Source: Armatimonadota bacterium (GTDB lineage: Bacteria; Sysuimicrobiota; Sysuimicrobiia; Sysuimicrobiales; Sysuimicrobiaceae). Taken from it: DNA of 64,000 nucleotides. Shown piece by piece: positions 51,098-60,599 of the stretch (its first letter is position 1; every line of letters begins with the position of its first letter). Below the pieces are notes generated by a model. The model worked only from the letters and a program-made list of their open reading frames with translations. It did not search any database and was not told the origin of the DNA. The stretch spans positions 1 to 64,000 of the forward strand of contig JANXCW010000007.1 in NCBI GenBank assembly GCA_025059775.1. Direction: 5' to 3'. The position numbers were made by a program, and so were the translations under genes.

Positions 51098-52016
51098 CGT
51101 GGACATCTCCGTGGTCATCGTGAACCACAACACCCGCCAGCTGCTGCAGGAGTGCTTGCGGTCCGTGCGGGAGGACGCCCGGCAAAGCGGCCTTGCGGTG
51201 GAGGTGATCGTGGTGGACAACGCCTCCACCGACGGCAGCCCGGAGATGGTGGCGCAGCACTTCCCCGAGGTGGTGCTCCTCCGCAGCGAGGAGAACCTCG
51301 GGTACTCCGCGGGCAACAACCTGGGCATCTGGCGCAGCCGGGGCCGCCACATCCTGCTGCTGAACTCGGACACCGTGGTGCGGCCCGGTGCTTTGCGGGA
51401 GATGTGCGCGAAGCTGGACGCGCGGCCGGACCTGGGCGCCGTGGCCCCGAAGCTCCTCAACCCAGACGGTTCCCTCCAGCAGTCGTGCTGGCGGTTTCCG
51501 CTCAAGGCCCTGCTCATTCACGCCCTCGGCCTCGGCCGGTTGGGCCTCGTGGACGACTACCGCCGCTGGGACCACCGCACGGATCGGGAGGTGGAGTGGG
51601 TGAGCTCCGCGGCCATGATGGTCCCGCGCCGCGCCTTCGAGCGGGTGGGTTTGCTGGACCCCGACTTCTTCTACGGCGCCGACACGGACTGGTGCTTTCG
51701 GGCCGCCCGGGCCGGCCTGCGCTTCCTGTCGCTTTCCCGGGCGGAGGTGGTGCACCACGGGAGAGGAAGTCGGCAAGGAGCGCCGGACCCCCGGTTTGCA
51801 GGCGGGCCGGAGGCCCAGGAGCGCTACGTGCGCAAGCACCACGGGCGGTGGGGCGTCATGGCGTTCCGGCTGCTGCTGATGCTGGCCGCGTTTCCGCGGG
51901 CCGTGCTGTGGGAACTCGCACACCGCCTGCGCCCCGGCCCGCGGATCCGAGAGCGCCGAAATCTCTACCGACGCCTTCTGACCTTCGCGGTGCGGAAGGA
52001 GGGGATCCTCGCATGA
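51090..52016 (+). CDS. family 2 glycosyltransferase (rhamnosyltransferase-like)
   Basis: This enzyme (308 residues from GTG 51090) has ISVVIVNHNTRQLLQECL, VVDNASTDGSPEMV, and the substrate motif LLNSDTVVRPGAL. FYGADTDWCFRAARAG matches the WbbL/rhamnosyltransferase-like GT2 pattern in which the E/D-D-W motif holds the base. GGAGG at 51078-51082 supports the GTG; an upstream ATG at 51066 is also open. With RmlA and RmlB encoded nearby, a deoxyhexose transferase role is plausible. Confidence 0.88.
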   Translation: MCSVDISVVIVNHNTRQLLQECLRSVREDARQSGLAVEVIVVDNASTDGSPEMVAQHFPEVVLLRSEENLGYSAGNNLGIWRSRGRHILLLNSDTVVRPGALREMCAKLDARPDLGAVAPKLLNPDGSLQQSCWRFPLKALLIHALGLGRLGLVDDYRRWDHRTDREVEWVSSAAMMVPRRAFERVGLLDPDFFYGADTDWCFRAARAGLRFLSLSRAEVVHHGRGSRQGAPDPRFAGGPEAQERYVRKHHGRWGVMAFRLLLMLAAFPRAVLWELAHRLRPGPRIRERRNLYRRLLTFAVRKEGILA

Positions 52017-53020
52017 TCCGGACGGCCCATCTCCGCACGGGTCTGCCCGTAGCCATACCCCCCGACTGCTCCGTGGTCATCCTCAACTGGAACAGGCGCG
52101 ACCGGCTGCGGGTGGGGCTGTCGGCCCTCCGCCAGCCGTCTCCCCTGCGCCTGGAGGTGGTGGTGGTGGACAACGGCTCCACCGACGGGAGCGCCGAGAT
52201 GGTGCGCGCGGAGTTCCCGGAGGTCCGGCTCGTGGAGACCGGCCGAAACTTGGGAATCGCCCGAGGCAAGAACGCGGGCATCCGCCTGACCCGTGGAGAG
52301 TTCGTGTTGGTGGCGGACGACGACGTGGTCATCACGCCGCGCCAGATCGAGGAACTGCTCCGCGTGGCCCGCGCCAACCCGCGGGCGGCGGTGGTGGCCC
52401 CCATGAAGGTGGACGACCGGGGGGAGCCCCTCTACACGTACCACGTGCCAGGGCCCTCGACCCTCGGCTTCTGGCACTTCCTCGTGGCGGAGTGGTCGCT
52501 GCAGCAGCTGGCCCGGTGGGTCAAGCGCACCCTGCGCTGGGGCGAACGCGCGCCCCACGAGAAGCAGACCCTCGCGGAGATCCCCTTCGTCGGAGGCGGG
52601 GTGATGCTGGTGCGCCGCGCGGCCGTGGAGGAGGTAGGGCTGCTGGACGAGCACATCTTCTTCTACGGCGAGGACTTCGACTGGTGCTGGCGGTTCCGGC
52701 AGAAGGGGTGGAAAATCCTGTACGCCCCCCAGGTCCGGGTGGTGGCCGCCTACGGGGTGAACGCCCGGCGCACGAAGCGGGCGTCCCTCATCTCGCTGCA
52801 GAGCCGCCGGTACCTGTTCGCAAAGCACGTGGGGCGGCGGTGGCTCCCCGCCTACGTCGCCGTCGCCCTGGTGGGACTGGGGTTCCGGCTCGTCTACTAC
52901 ACCCTGCAGGACCTCCTGCAGCCCGTCCCGGGCGACCTCCGGCTCAGGACGTGGCTTGCGGAATCCGTGAGGTGCCTGCTGGGCGGTTCCTGGGAAGCCC
53001 TCCCGTTGCCGCGGAGCTGA
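52013..53020 (+). CDS. family 2 glycosyltransferase (rhamnosyltransferase-like)
   Basis: This 335-residue GT-A enzyme is a relative of the preceding one. It has CSVVILNWNRRDRLRVGL, VVDNGSTDGSAEMV, LVADDDVVITPRQI, and FYGEDFDWCWRFRQKG as the EDxxW acceptor motif. A C-terminal hydrophobic segment (AYVAVALVGLGFRLVYYTL) may anchor it to the membrane. The start ATG overlaps the previous stop by 4 bases. Specificity is unknown. Confidence 0.88.
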   Translation: MIRTAHLRTGLPVAIPPDCSVVILNWNRRDRLRVGLSALRQPSPLRLEVVVVDNGSTDGSAEMVRAEFPEVRLVETGRNLGIARGKNAGIRLTRGEFVLVADDDVVITPRQIEELLRVARANPRAAVVAPMKVDDRGEPLYTYHVPGPSTLGFWHFLVAEWSLQQLARWVKRTLRWGERAPHEKQTLAEIPFVGGGVMLVRRAAVEEVGLLDEHIFFYGEDFDWCWRFRQKGWKILYAPQVRVVAAYGVNARRTKRASLISLQSRRYLFAKHVGRRWLPAYVAVALVGLGFRLVYYTLQDLLQPVPGDLRLRTWLAESVRCLLGGSWEALPLPRS

Positions 53021-53023
53021 GCC

Positions 53024-54154
53024 GTGAATGTGTTGGTGGTGACCAACGAGTACCCCCCCGAGAAGACCGCGGGGACGGCCATGGCGACTTCATTTTTGGC
53101 CGAGGAGCTCGCCTCGCGAGGCGTGGGCGTCACCGTGGTGGTGAACACCAGGGCGGCCGCGCCCGCCCGCGAGACGGTGGCCGGGGTGCAGGTGGTCCGC
53201 CTGCGCCCCTTACCCGTCCCCGCCACCCGCATGGCCCAGCGGGCGGCCATGATCCTGCGGGTGGCGCGGCGTGTGCGGCCGCACATCGTCCAGGGCCAGT
53301 CCCTCTCCTGCGGGGCCCTCGCGGCCTTCGTGGGCCGCGCGCTCCGCATTCCGTCCGTCACCTACGTCCAGGGCCTGGACCTGTACCAGGCCAGCGCCTG
53401 GGCCCGACGCACCTACATCCGGTGGGCCCTGCGGCACAGCCACGGGGTGGCTGCCGTCACGGAGGATCTGAGACGGCGTGCGTTGCAGATCGCGGACCGG
53501 CCCGTGGCGGTCATCCCCCACGGCCTCCGCCCGCACGACACCCACCGCCTCGGTCGCGCGGAGGCCCGCAGGTCCCTGGGACTCCCGGAGGAACGCCCCG
53601 TGGTGCTGTACGTGGGCCGGCTGCTCCGGATCAAGGGCGTCGGGCACCTCGTGCGGGCCTTCCCACAGATCCTGGAGTCCTGTCCGAGCGCCCTCCTTGT
53701 CCTGGTCGGCGACGGTGACGAGCGGGATGCGCTGCAGCGCCTTGCGCGGGAGTTGGGGACGGCGGGACAGGTGGTGTTCGCGGGACTTCAGCCCCACGAG
53801 CAGGTGATCACCTTCATGCGGGCCAGCGATGTCCTCGTGCTTCCGAGCCTCGTGGAGTCGTTCGGGATCGTGCTGGTGGAGGCCATGAGCTGCGGGCTGC
53901 CGGTGGTCGCGAGCCGCGTCATGGGCATTCCTTACGTGGTGGAAGACGGCGTCAACGGGTTTCTGGTACCCCCTGGGGACGAGACGGCGCTGGCGGACCG
54001 CGTGGTCCGCCTCCTCTCCGACCCGGAGCTGCGCGAGGCCTTCCGCGCCCGGAACGTCCGGAAAGCCGCGGAGTACGCCATCTCCCGTGTTGCCGACCGG
54101 TTTTTGGAGCTCTGGGAGGCCCTCGCGGGGATCCCGCGGGGGGAGGCGGCATGA
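53024..54154 (+). CDS. family 4 glycosyltransferase
   Basis: This 376-residue GT-B enzyme starts at a GTG (NVLVVTNEYPPEKTAGTAMA). It has VLYVGRLLRIKGVGHLVRAF and the retaining motif PSLVESFGIVLVEAMSCGLP with EX7E. Three bases separate it from the upstream GT2 gene. It is one of four GT4 genes completed within the locus. Confidence 0.9.
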   Translation: MNVLVVTNEYPPEKTAGTAMATSFLAEELASRGVGVTVVVNTRAAAPARETVAGVQVVRLRPLPVPATRMAQRAAMILRVARRVRPHIVQGQSLSCGALAAFVGRALRIPSVTYVQGLDLYQASAWARRTYIRWALRHSHGVAAVTEDLRRRALQIADRPVAVIPHGLRPHDTHRLGRAEARRSLGLPEERPVVLYVGRLLRIKGVGHLVRAFPQILESCPSALLVLVGDGDERDALQRLARELGTAGQVVFAGLQPHEQVITFMRASDVLVLPSLVESFGIVLVEAMSCGLPVVASRVMGIPYVVEDGVNGFLVPPGDETALADRVVRLLSDPELREAFRARNVRKAAEYAISRVADRFLELWEALAGIPRGEAA

Positions 54155-55152
54155 AGCCCTTCTTCCTGGTCACCGTGGACACGGAAGGAGACAACCTGTG
54201 GGCGCGGCCCCGGGAGATCACGACCCGGAACGCGGAGTTCCTGCCCCGCTTCCAACAGCTGTGCGAGCGGCACGGGCTGCGGCCGACTTACCTGGTGACG
54301 TACGAGATGGCCCGCTCGCCTGCCTTCCGGGAGTTCGGGCAGGACCTCCTTCGCCGGCGTGCGGGAGAGATCGGAGCCCACCCGCACGCCTGGAACAACC
54401 CACCCCTCGTCCCTCTCACGTCCGACGACCTGCATTTCCAGCCGTACCTCATGGAGTACCCGGAGCCCGTGATGGCCCAGAAGCTGCGGGTGCTCACGGA
54501 ACTCCTGGGGGACACCTTCGGGGTACCCATGCGCAGCCACCGGGCCGGCCGGTGGGGCTTGAACGAAACCTACGCACGGCTGCTGGTCCAGCACGGCTAC
54601 CTCGTGGACTGCTCCGTGACCCCGCACCTGTCGTGGCGGGGCCACCGAGGGGCTCCCCACGGAGCCGGAGGCCCGGACTACCGCGGCTTCCCCGAGGACC
54701 CCTACTTCGTGGACCTCGAGGACATCTCCCGACCCGGAAGTTCGCCGCTGCTGGAGGTGCCGATGACCGTGGTCCCCTCCGGCCTCCCTTCCCTGGGGGT
54801 GTGGCTGCAGCTGGCAGATTCTGTTCCCCTCCTGCATCGGGCGCTGAACCGGTTTCTGCCGCCTGTGCACTGGCTGCGGCCGGACCGCCGCAACCGCGCC
54901 CACATGCTCCGCATCGTGCGCCGGGCGGCGACGGAACGTCGCGTGCACCTGGAGTTCATGGTCCACTCCTCGGAACTCATGCCGGGCGGAAGCCCCCTGT
55001 TTCCCACCCGTGACCACATCAAGCGGTTGTACGGGGACCTGGAGGCGTTGTTTGAGCTGGCTTCGCGTACGTGCACGCCCGCCACCCTCTCGGAGTTCTA
55101 CGAGCGGTACCGGACGGCCGCGCCGTCCGCGGTGCAGGAAGGAGCTCCATGA
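54151..55152 (+). CDS. NodB-like polysaccharide deacetylase
   Basis: This 333-residue protein has an N-terminal strand with catalytic Asp10 (FFLVTVDTEGDN), a metal-binding AHPHAW histidine pair, and MRSHRAGRWG. It therefore fits carbohydrate esterase family 4-like proteins. It has no signal peptide, so it may act in the cytoplasm on a lipid-linked or nucleotide-linked sugar. Coupled by ATGA on both sides. Together with the PIG-L protein it gives the locus two unrelated de-N-acetylases. Confidence 0.8.
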   Translation: MKPFFLVTVDTEGDNLWARPREITTRNAEFLPRFQQLCERHGLRPTYLVTYEMARSPAFREFGQDLLRRRAGEIGAHPHAWNNPPLVPLTSDDLHFQPYLMEYPEPVMAQKLRVLTELLGDTFGVPMRSHRAGRWGLNETYARLLVQHGYLVDCSVTPHLSWRGHRGAPHGAGGPDYRGFPEDPYFVDLEDISRPGSSPLLEVPMTVVPSGLPSLGVWLQLADSVPLLHRALNRFLPPVHWLRPDRRNRAHMLRIVRRAATERRVHLEFMVHSSELMPGGSPLFPTRDHIKRLYGDLEALFELASRTCTPATLSEFYERYRTAAPSAVQEGAP

Positions 55153-56873
55153 GCGGCAAGGTGCTCGTGCTCGGCAGTGACACCCGGGCCTTCCTCGCGG
55201 TGGTCCGGTCCCTGGGCCGCCGGGGCCTCGAGGTGCACGCGGCGTGGTGTAGCCCGGACTCCCCCGCCCGCCGCTCCCGCTACCTGCGGGCGGTGCACGA
55301 ACTCCCGCCGTTCTCCCCGGACGACCTCGCCTGGAAGGAAGGTCTTTCGCGGCTGGTCGAGCGGGAACGGTTCGACCTGCTGATTCCCTGCGAGGACCCT
55401 ACCCTCCTGCCCCTGCGTGCGCACCGTCCGGAGTTCGAAGCCGTCGTGCGGCTCGCAGTTCCCGAGGAAGAGGCGTGCGCCGTGGCCTTCGACAAAATCC
55501 GAAGCTACGAGCTCGCGCGGTCCTTGGGTATCCCGGTTCCCAGAAGCCAGGTGGTGGTGCGCCCGGAAGACCTCGACAACCTGGACCTGGCGGCTCCTGT
55601 GGTCTTGAAGCCCCGCACCACCTTCGCCTACCCGGACCTCACCCACCGCCGCAGCGTGCGGACGTTCCCCGACCTCGCTGCCCTCAAGACCTCCGCCGCG
55701 CAGGGGGGGCTGGCGGAGCCGGTGCTCGTACAGGAGTTCTTCCCCGGTGTGGGCGTGGGCGTGGAGGCCCTGGCGGAACGAGGCGAGCTGCTCCTGGTGT
55801 TCCAGCACGAGCGGGTGCACGAGCCGCTCCGAGGCGGCGGGAGCTCCTACCGCCGGAGCGTCCCCCTCGACCCCGAGCTCCTGGAAGCCACGAGGAAACT
55901 CCTGGGCGCCCTGCGCTACACAGGGGTGGCCATGGTGGAGTTCCGCCGCAACCCCCGCACCGGGCAGTGGGTGTTCCTGGAGGTCAACGGGCGGTTCTGG
56001 GGATCGCTGCCGCTGGCGGTGGCAAGCAGCGCGGACTTTCCCTACGCCCTCTACCGCCTGCTCGTGCACGGCGAGCGGGACTTCCCGCAGGGCTATCGGG
56101 TGGGCCTCTATGCCCGCAACCTCACCCTGGACCTCGTCTGGCTGCGCGAGTACGTGGCCTCCCTTCGCTCCCTGCCCCCCTTCGCGCCCTCACCCTGGCA
56201 GGTGGTTGCGGAAGTCCAGAACCTCCTGCGCCTCAGGGAACGCGTGGACACTTTCAGCGCCGACGATGCCGGGCCCGGGTGGGCGGAGCTGGCGGTGATT
56301 GTCCGCGCCTTCGCGGTCCGGGCTTCAGCGCGGCTCCGACGCCTGCTCTTGCGTTTCAGGCCCGTGCGCGGAGTCGTCGCCGGGCACGCACGCCGCGAGC
56401 TGCGCAGGGCCTCCCGGGTGCTGTTCGTCTGCCGGGGCAACATCTGCCGCAGCCCGTTCGCGGAGCGCTACGCGGCCCGGGTTTTCCCGCCCTCGGTACA
56501 GGTGCGGTCCGCGGGCACCCGGGCCCAACCCGGGGCTTGCTCCCCGCCCGAGGCCGAAGCCGCGGCCCTTCGCTTCGGGGTGGACCTGCGCACGCACCGG
56601 GCCACGCGGCTGACCGCAGAGCTCGTCCGTGAGGCGGACGTGGTGTTCGCCTTCGACGCCGCGGAGGCGGAGCGGATCCGGCAGGAGCACCCGCGGCTGG
56701 CCCATAAGGTGTTCTTGCTGGGGCTGCTGGCAGACGGAGCCGAGATCCGGGACCCCTACGGTGCCGCCGAGCCCGAGTACCAGGCGGTGTACGAACGCAT
56801 CGCGCGGGCCGTGGAAGCTGCCGCGCGCGTGGCCGCTTCCGCCAGGGCCCCGCAGCCGGAGGAGGCGTCGTGA
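55149..56873 (+). CDS. ATP-grasp ligase fused to low-molecular-weight tyrosine phosphatase
   Basis: This 574-residue protein has an ATP-grasp enzyme in residues 1 to about 400. Its phosphate-binding strand is VVLKPRTTFA, and the metal-binding Glu278 and Asn280 lie in FLEVNGRFWGS. Residues about 420-574 are a complete low-molecular-weight phosphotyrosine phosphatase: CRGNICRS (Cys428 to Ser435, the CX5R loop) and general acid Asp535 in IRDPYG. In many polysaccharide loci this phosphatase is a separate Wzb that acts on the BY-kinase; here it is attached to a ligase. The ATP-grasp half may form an amide or ester on a sugar carboxylate. Frame is continuous, and ATGA links both sides. Confidence 0.88.
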   Translation: MSGKVLVLGSDTRAFLAVVRSLGRRGLEVHAAWCSPDSPARRSRYLRAVHELPPFSPDDLAWKEGLSRLVERERFDLLIPCEDPTLLPLRAHRPEFEAVVRLAVPEEEACAVAFDKIRSYELARSLGIPVPRSQVVVRPEDLDNLDLAAPVVLKPRTTFAYPDLTHRRSVRTFPDLAALKTSAAQGGLAEPVLVQEFFPGVGVGVEALAERGELLLVFQHERVHEPLRGGGSSYRRSVPLDPELLEATRKLLGALRYTGVAMVEFRRNPRTGQWVFLEVNGRFWGSLPLAVASSADFPYALYRLLVHGERDFPQGYRVGLYARNLTLDLVWLREYVASLRSLPPFAPSPWQVVAEVQNLLRLRERVDTFSADDAGPGWAELAVIVRAFAVRASARLRRLLLRFRPVRGVVAGHARRELRRASRVLFVCRGNICRSPFAERYAARVFPPSVQVRSAGTRAQPGACSPPEAEAAALRFGVDLRTHRATRLTAELVREADVVFAFDAAEAERIRQEHPRLAHKVFLLGLLADGAEIRDPYGAAEPEYQAVYERIARAVEAAARVAASARAPQPEEAS

Positions 56874-58489
56874 GGAGCACCCGCTGGCTCCTCGGGCTGG
56901 TGGCGCTGGCGGCGGGACTGCGCCTGTTCCGGCTCGGAGCCTGGGACCTCGGGCTGGACGAGGCCTACAGCGCCCTCGTGGCCGCGCGGCCCCTTACAGA
57001 CCTCGTGGCCTTCGTGGCCCGGGACGACTTCCACCCGCCCCTGTACTACGCCTTCCTGCATGTCTGGCGAGCTGCAGCCGGAGTGGACGAGTTCTGGCTG
57101 CGGTTTCCCAACGCGGTGTTCGGCTCCCTGGCGGTTCCCGTGGTCTACGCCCTGGGGCGTGAGCTGGCGGACGAGCGGGCGGCGTTCGTCACAGCCCTCC
57201 TGCTGGCCCTCTCCCCCCTCCACGTCTACCACGCTCAGGACCTGCGCATGTACGCCCTCCTGCTGCTGGTGGGGAGCCTTGCGCTCCTCTCCTTCGCCCG
57301 GGGTCTGCGCACGGGAAGGGCGGTGGACTGGGCCCTGCACGCGGTGTTCCTCGCCCTGTCCTTCTATACACACTACGGCGCCTTCCTCCTGGTGGCGGCG
57401 GAGGCCATGACGGTGGCAGCGCTCCGGGCCGCCCGCTGCCCTGTGCCCGCCCGGTCCTGGGCCGCATCGGCGGGCGCTGGCCTCTTGGGCTTCGCCCCCT
57501 GGGCTCCTGTGCTTTTACAGGCCCTAGGCCGGACCGCGCCCGGGGATTCGTATGGCGAAATCCTGCTCCCGCTCCAGCAGGTCGCCTATGCGCTGGTGGC
57601 CCTCACCAGCGACTTCCTGCCCCTAGGGCAGCCCGTCCTGAAGGCAGCCGTCCTGCTCGTGTTCTGCCCCGCGGCCCTTTACGGGGCGTGGAGCCTCCGC
57701 AACCGCCCCCTTTCCGCGGTCGTGCTCTTCGCCTCAAGCCTCGGAGTCCTCGCGGTCGCGGCCCTGGTAGGCCTCCGGTTCCCCAAGATTTCCGTCGGAA
57801 CCCACGTCCTCCTGCCCAGGACGCTCCTTCTGGCGTCCGTCGGGTACCTCGCCCTCGTCGCCGTGGCCATCACGCGTGCACGGTCCCGTCCCCTGGGTCT
57901 TGGCTTGCTGGCGGCGCTCCTGCTCCTCAACCTGTCCTCCTTACCCCGGGTCTACTTCGGCCCAAGACCCCTGTGGGGCCCCTGGCGCGCCGTCGCGACC
58001 TACGTGGCGCAGCGCGTCCTTCCGGGAGACGGCATCGTGGTGGTGAGCGGGCACTGGGCACGGCCCTTTGACTTCTACTTCTCCCAACACCGAAAACCCG
58101 TGCGGGTTGTCCGCTACTACGGCCGGCAGGACCTCGAACTGGTCCGAGGGCTGCTCCGTCAGAGTCGCCGCATCTGGCTCGTCCAGCGACAGCCCGAGGC
58201 TGTGGATCCCTACAGGCGGGTCCAGGCGCACGTGCGAGCCGCGAGACGCTCTGTATCCTCGGCCACCTTCGAGACCGGAATCCGGGTGGAGGTGTACGGC
58301 GATGGATCACCTCGCGCATCCCGCCAGCCCGACCGCGGAGGCCGCAGCCCGCAACGCCGGGATCCCCCGACCTGTTCGCCGGCGCGGGGGAGGACCTCGG
58401 TAATTCGATCGGATGGATTCGTTCGTTTGGAGCAGGACAGGCAACAGTCCGGCGGCCCAAGATGGAGGGATGGAGGAGGGGGAGGATGA
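56870..58489 (+). CDS. GT39-like polytopic glycosyltransferase with low-complexity tail
   Basis: This 539-residue membrane protein has about ten to eleven helices. The first loop carries the acidic Asp-Glu of GT39 enzymes ([15 protein letters not shown]) and [13 protein letters not shown], strongly reminiscent of ArnT/PMT relatives. A soluble domain at the C-terminus (about 380-480) ends near [10 protein letters not shown] further tail of about 60 residues is rich in Arg, Pro and Gly and may be read-through past a lost stop. Its TGA still overlaps the RmlA ATG, so coupling is preserved. Acceptor unknown. Confidence 0.8.
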   Translation: MRSTRWLLGLVALAAGLRLFRLGAWDLGLDEAYSALVAARPLTDLVAFVARDDFHPPLYYAFLHVWRAAAGVDEFWLRFPNAVFGSLAVPVVYALGRELADERAAFVTALLLALSPLHVYHAQDLRMYALLLLVGSLALLSFARGLRTGRAVDWALHAVFLALSFYTHYGAFLLVAAEAMTVAALRAARCPVPARSWAASAGAGLLGFAPWAPVLLQALGRTAPGDSYGEILLPLQQVAYALVALTSDFLPLGQPVLKAAVLLVFCPAALYGAWSLRNRPLSAVVLFASSLGVLAVAALVGLRFPKISVGTHVLLPRTLLLASVGYLALVAVAITRARSRPLGLGLLAALLLLNLSSLPRVYFGPRPLWGPWRAVATYVAQRVLPGDGIVVVSGHWARPFDFYFSQHRKPVRVVRYYGRQDLELVRGLLRQSRRIWLVQRQPEAVDPYRRVQAHVRAARRSVSSATFETGIRVEVYGDGSPRASRQPDRGGRSPQRRDPPTCSPARGRTSVIRSDGFVRLEQDRQQSGGPRWRDGGGGG

Positions 58490-59553
58490 AGGGGCTTGTG
58501 CTGAGCGGCGGCCGGGGCACGCGGCTGCGTCCCCTCACCTACACCAGCGCCAAGCAGCTCCTGCCCGTGGCCAACAAGCCCGTCCTGCACTTCGTCCTGG
58601 AGCAGGTGGCGGAGGCGGGGGTCGAGGAGGTAGGCGTCATCGTCTCCCCGGAGACCGGGGAGATGGTACGGGCCGCGGTAGGCTCGGGCGAGCGGTGGGG
58701 GATCGAGGTCACCTACATCGTGCAGGAGTTCCCCGGGGGGCTCGCCCACGCGGTTCAGACGGCCCGGCCGTTCTTGCGAGACGCTCCCTTCCTCATGTTC
58801 CTCGGGGACAACCTCATCGAGGGTGGGGTCGCGCGGCTGGCGGCGCGGTTCTCTCAGAGCGCCGCAGATGCCCTCATCCTTCTCAAGGAGGTCCCGGATC
58901 CCCGACGGTTCGGGGTAGCGGTCCTCGATGGAGACGGGAGCGTGCAGCGCCTGGTGGAGAAACCTCAAGATCCTCCCAGCAACCTGGCCCTGGTGGGGGT
59001 GTACCTCTTCCGGCCCACCATCCACGAGGCCATTGCCCGCATCCGGCCCTCCCGGAGGGGAGAGCTGGAGATCACCGATGCCATCCAGGCCCTGCTCGAT
59101 GCGGGGGGTCGGGTCGAGACTGTGATCCTGGATGGGTGGTGGCTGGATACGGGGAAGAAGGACGATCTACTGGAGGCCAACCGGACGGTGCTCGATGCCT
59201 ACGCGCGGACGCGAATTCTGGGGAAGGTGGACGAGGCATCCGTGCTCACGGGCAGGGTGGAGGTGGAAGAAGGGACGGTGATCGAGCGCAGCGTGGTACG
59301 GGGCCCGGTGGTGATCGGCGAGAACTGCCGTATTGCGGATTCCTACATCGGGCCGTACACGGCCATCGGGGCACGGAGCGTGCTGCGGGAGGTGAGCATC
59401 GAGCACTCCGTGGTGCTGGAGGGCTGCCGGTTGGAGGGGGTGGAGCGGCTGATGGACAGTGTGCTGGGCCGTCACGTGGTGATCCGCCGGGCGCCGAACG
59501 GGCCGAGGGGATTGCGGGTTTTCGTGAGCGACGACTCAGAGGTCGTGCTGTAG
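58486..59553 (+). CDS. rmlA: glucose-1-phosphate thymidylyltransferase, long form
   Basis: This 355-residue enzyme has the nucleotidyl-transfer motif [21 protein letters not shown] at the N-terminus, then [14 protein letters not shown], and LGDNLIEGG. The C-terminal 120 residues are a left-handed beta-helix of repeating hexads, as in the long RmlA/StrD form. It would make dTDP-glucose from dTTP and glucose-1-phosphate. ATG 58486 follows GGAGGAGGGGGAGG, and codons upstream in the frame are not family-like. Followed by rmlB, it starts the dTDP-deoxysugar branch. rmlC and rmlD are not in the window. Confidence 0.92.
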   Translation: MKGLVLSGGRGTRLRPLTYTSAKQLLPVANKPVLHFVLEQVAEAGVEEVGVIVSPETGEMVRAAVGSGERWGIEVTYIVQEFPGGLAHAVQTARPFLRDAPFLMFLGDNLIEGGVARLAARFSQSAADALILLKEVPDPRRFGVAVLDGDGSVQRLVEKPQDPPSNLALVGVYLFRPTIHEAIARIRPSRRGELEITDAIQALLDAGGRVETVILDGWWLDTGKKDDLLEANRTVLDAYARTRILGKVDEASVLTGRVEVEEGTVIERSVVRGPVVIGENCRIADSYIGPYTAIGARSVLREVSIEHSVVLEGCRLEGVERLMDSVLGRHVVIRRAPNGPRGLRVFVSDDSEVVL

Positions 59554-59564
59554 GGAGGAGAAAC

Positions 59565-60593
59565 ATGCGGGTGCTGGTGACGGGCGGGGCGGGATTCATC
59601 GGGAGCCACTTCGTCCGGATGCTGCTGCACCGCCTTCCCGACGTCGAGGTGATCAACCTCGACAAGCTCACCTACGCGGGGAATCTCGCGAATCTGGAGG
59701 ACGTGACCCAAGACCCCCGGCACCGGTTCGTGCGGGGAGACGTGGCGGATGCGCGGCTGGTGAACGGGCTTTTCCGGAGAGGGCTAGACGCGGTGGTGCA
59801 CTTCGCCGCGGAAACCCACGTGGACCGCAGCATCCTCGACGGCCGTCCCTTCGTGCGCACCAACGTGGTGGGCACGCAGACCCTACTGGAGGCGGCTCTC
59901 CGACACGGGATCCAACGCTTCATCCAGGTGAGCACCGACGAGGTGTACGGACCGGCCCCACCCGGCGTGCGCTTCTCCGAGGACAGCCCTCCCAACCCCA
60001 CCAGCCCCTACGCGGCCAGCAAGGCGGCCGCGGACCTCCTGTGCCTCGCGTACCGGAAGACCTATGGGGTACCGGTGGTCGTCACCCGGTGCACCAACAA
60101 CTATGGTCCCTACCAGTTCCCCGAGAAGTTCATCCCTCTCGTGATCACCCATGCCCTCCAGGACCGTCCCATCCCCATCTACGGGGATGGCCGGCAGGAG
60201 CGGGACTGGCTGTATGTAGAGGACCACTGCGAGGGGCTGCTGCAAGTACTCCTCCATCCGGACCCACGGCCCGTGCTGAACTTCGCCTCCGGCTGCACCG
60301 TCCCGAACCTCCAAGTGGCCCGCACCATCCTGCGGCTGCTCCGCAAGCCCGAAAGCCTGCTCCAGCATGTCCGGGACCGGCCCGCCCACGACCGCCGCTA
60401 CGCCCTGGCTACGCACCGCGCCCGGGCCTATCTCAACTGGAAGCCCCGGGTGGGGCTGGAGGAGGGTCTGGAGCGCACCGTGGCCTGGTACCGGGAGAAC
60501 CGCGCCTGGTGGGAGGCGGTGAAATCCGGGGCCTACCGGGCATACTATGAGACCTGGTACGGGAAGGTCTTGCAGGCCGTGGGAGGAAGGTGA
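59565..60593 (+). CDS. rmlB: dTDP-glucose 4,6-dehydratase
   Basis: This 342-residue extended SDR has TGGAGFIGSHFVRMLL, the catalytic VSTDEVYG with the Asp-Glu pair typical of RmlB, and SPYAASKAAADLL. NNYGPYQFPEKFIPL is also diagnostic. It converts dTDP-glucose to dTDP-4-keto-6-deoxyglucose with bound NAD. GGGAGGAG precedes ATG 59565. It is in line with rmlA after 11 bases. Confidence 0.95.
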   Translation: MRVLVTGGAGFIGSHFVRMLLHRLPDVEVINLDKLTYAGNLANLEDVTQDPRHRFVRGDVADARLVNGLFRRGLDAVVHFAAETHVDRSILDGRPFVRTNVVGTQTLLEAALRHGIQRFIQVSTDEVYGPAPPGVRFSEDSPPNPTSPYAASKAAADLLCLAYRKTYGVPVVVTRCTNNYGPYQFPEKFIPLVITHALQDRPIPIYGDGRQERDWLYVEDHCEGLLQVLLHPDPRPVLNFASGCTVPNLQVARTILRLLRKPESLLQHVRDRPAHDRRYALATHRARAYLNWKPRVGLEEGLERTVAWYRENRAWWEAVKSGAYRAYYETWYGKVLQAVGGR

Positions 60594-60599
60594 GGCGCG

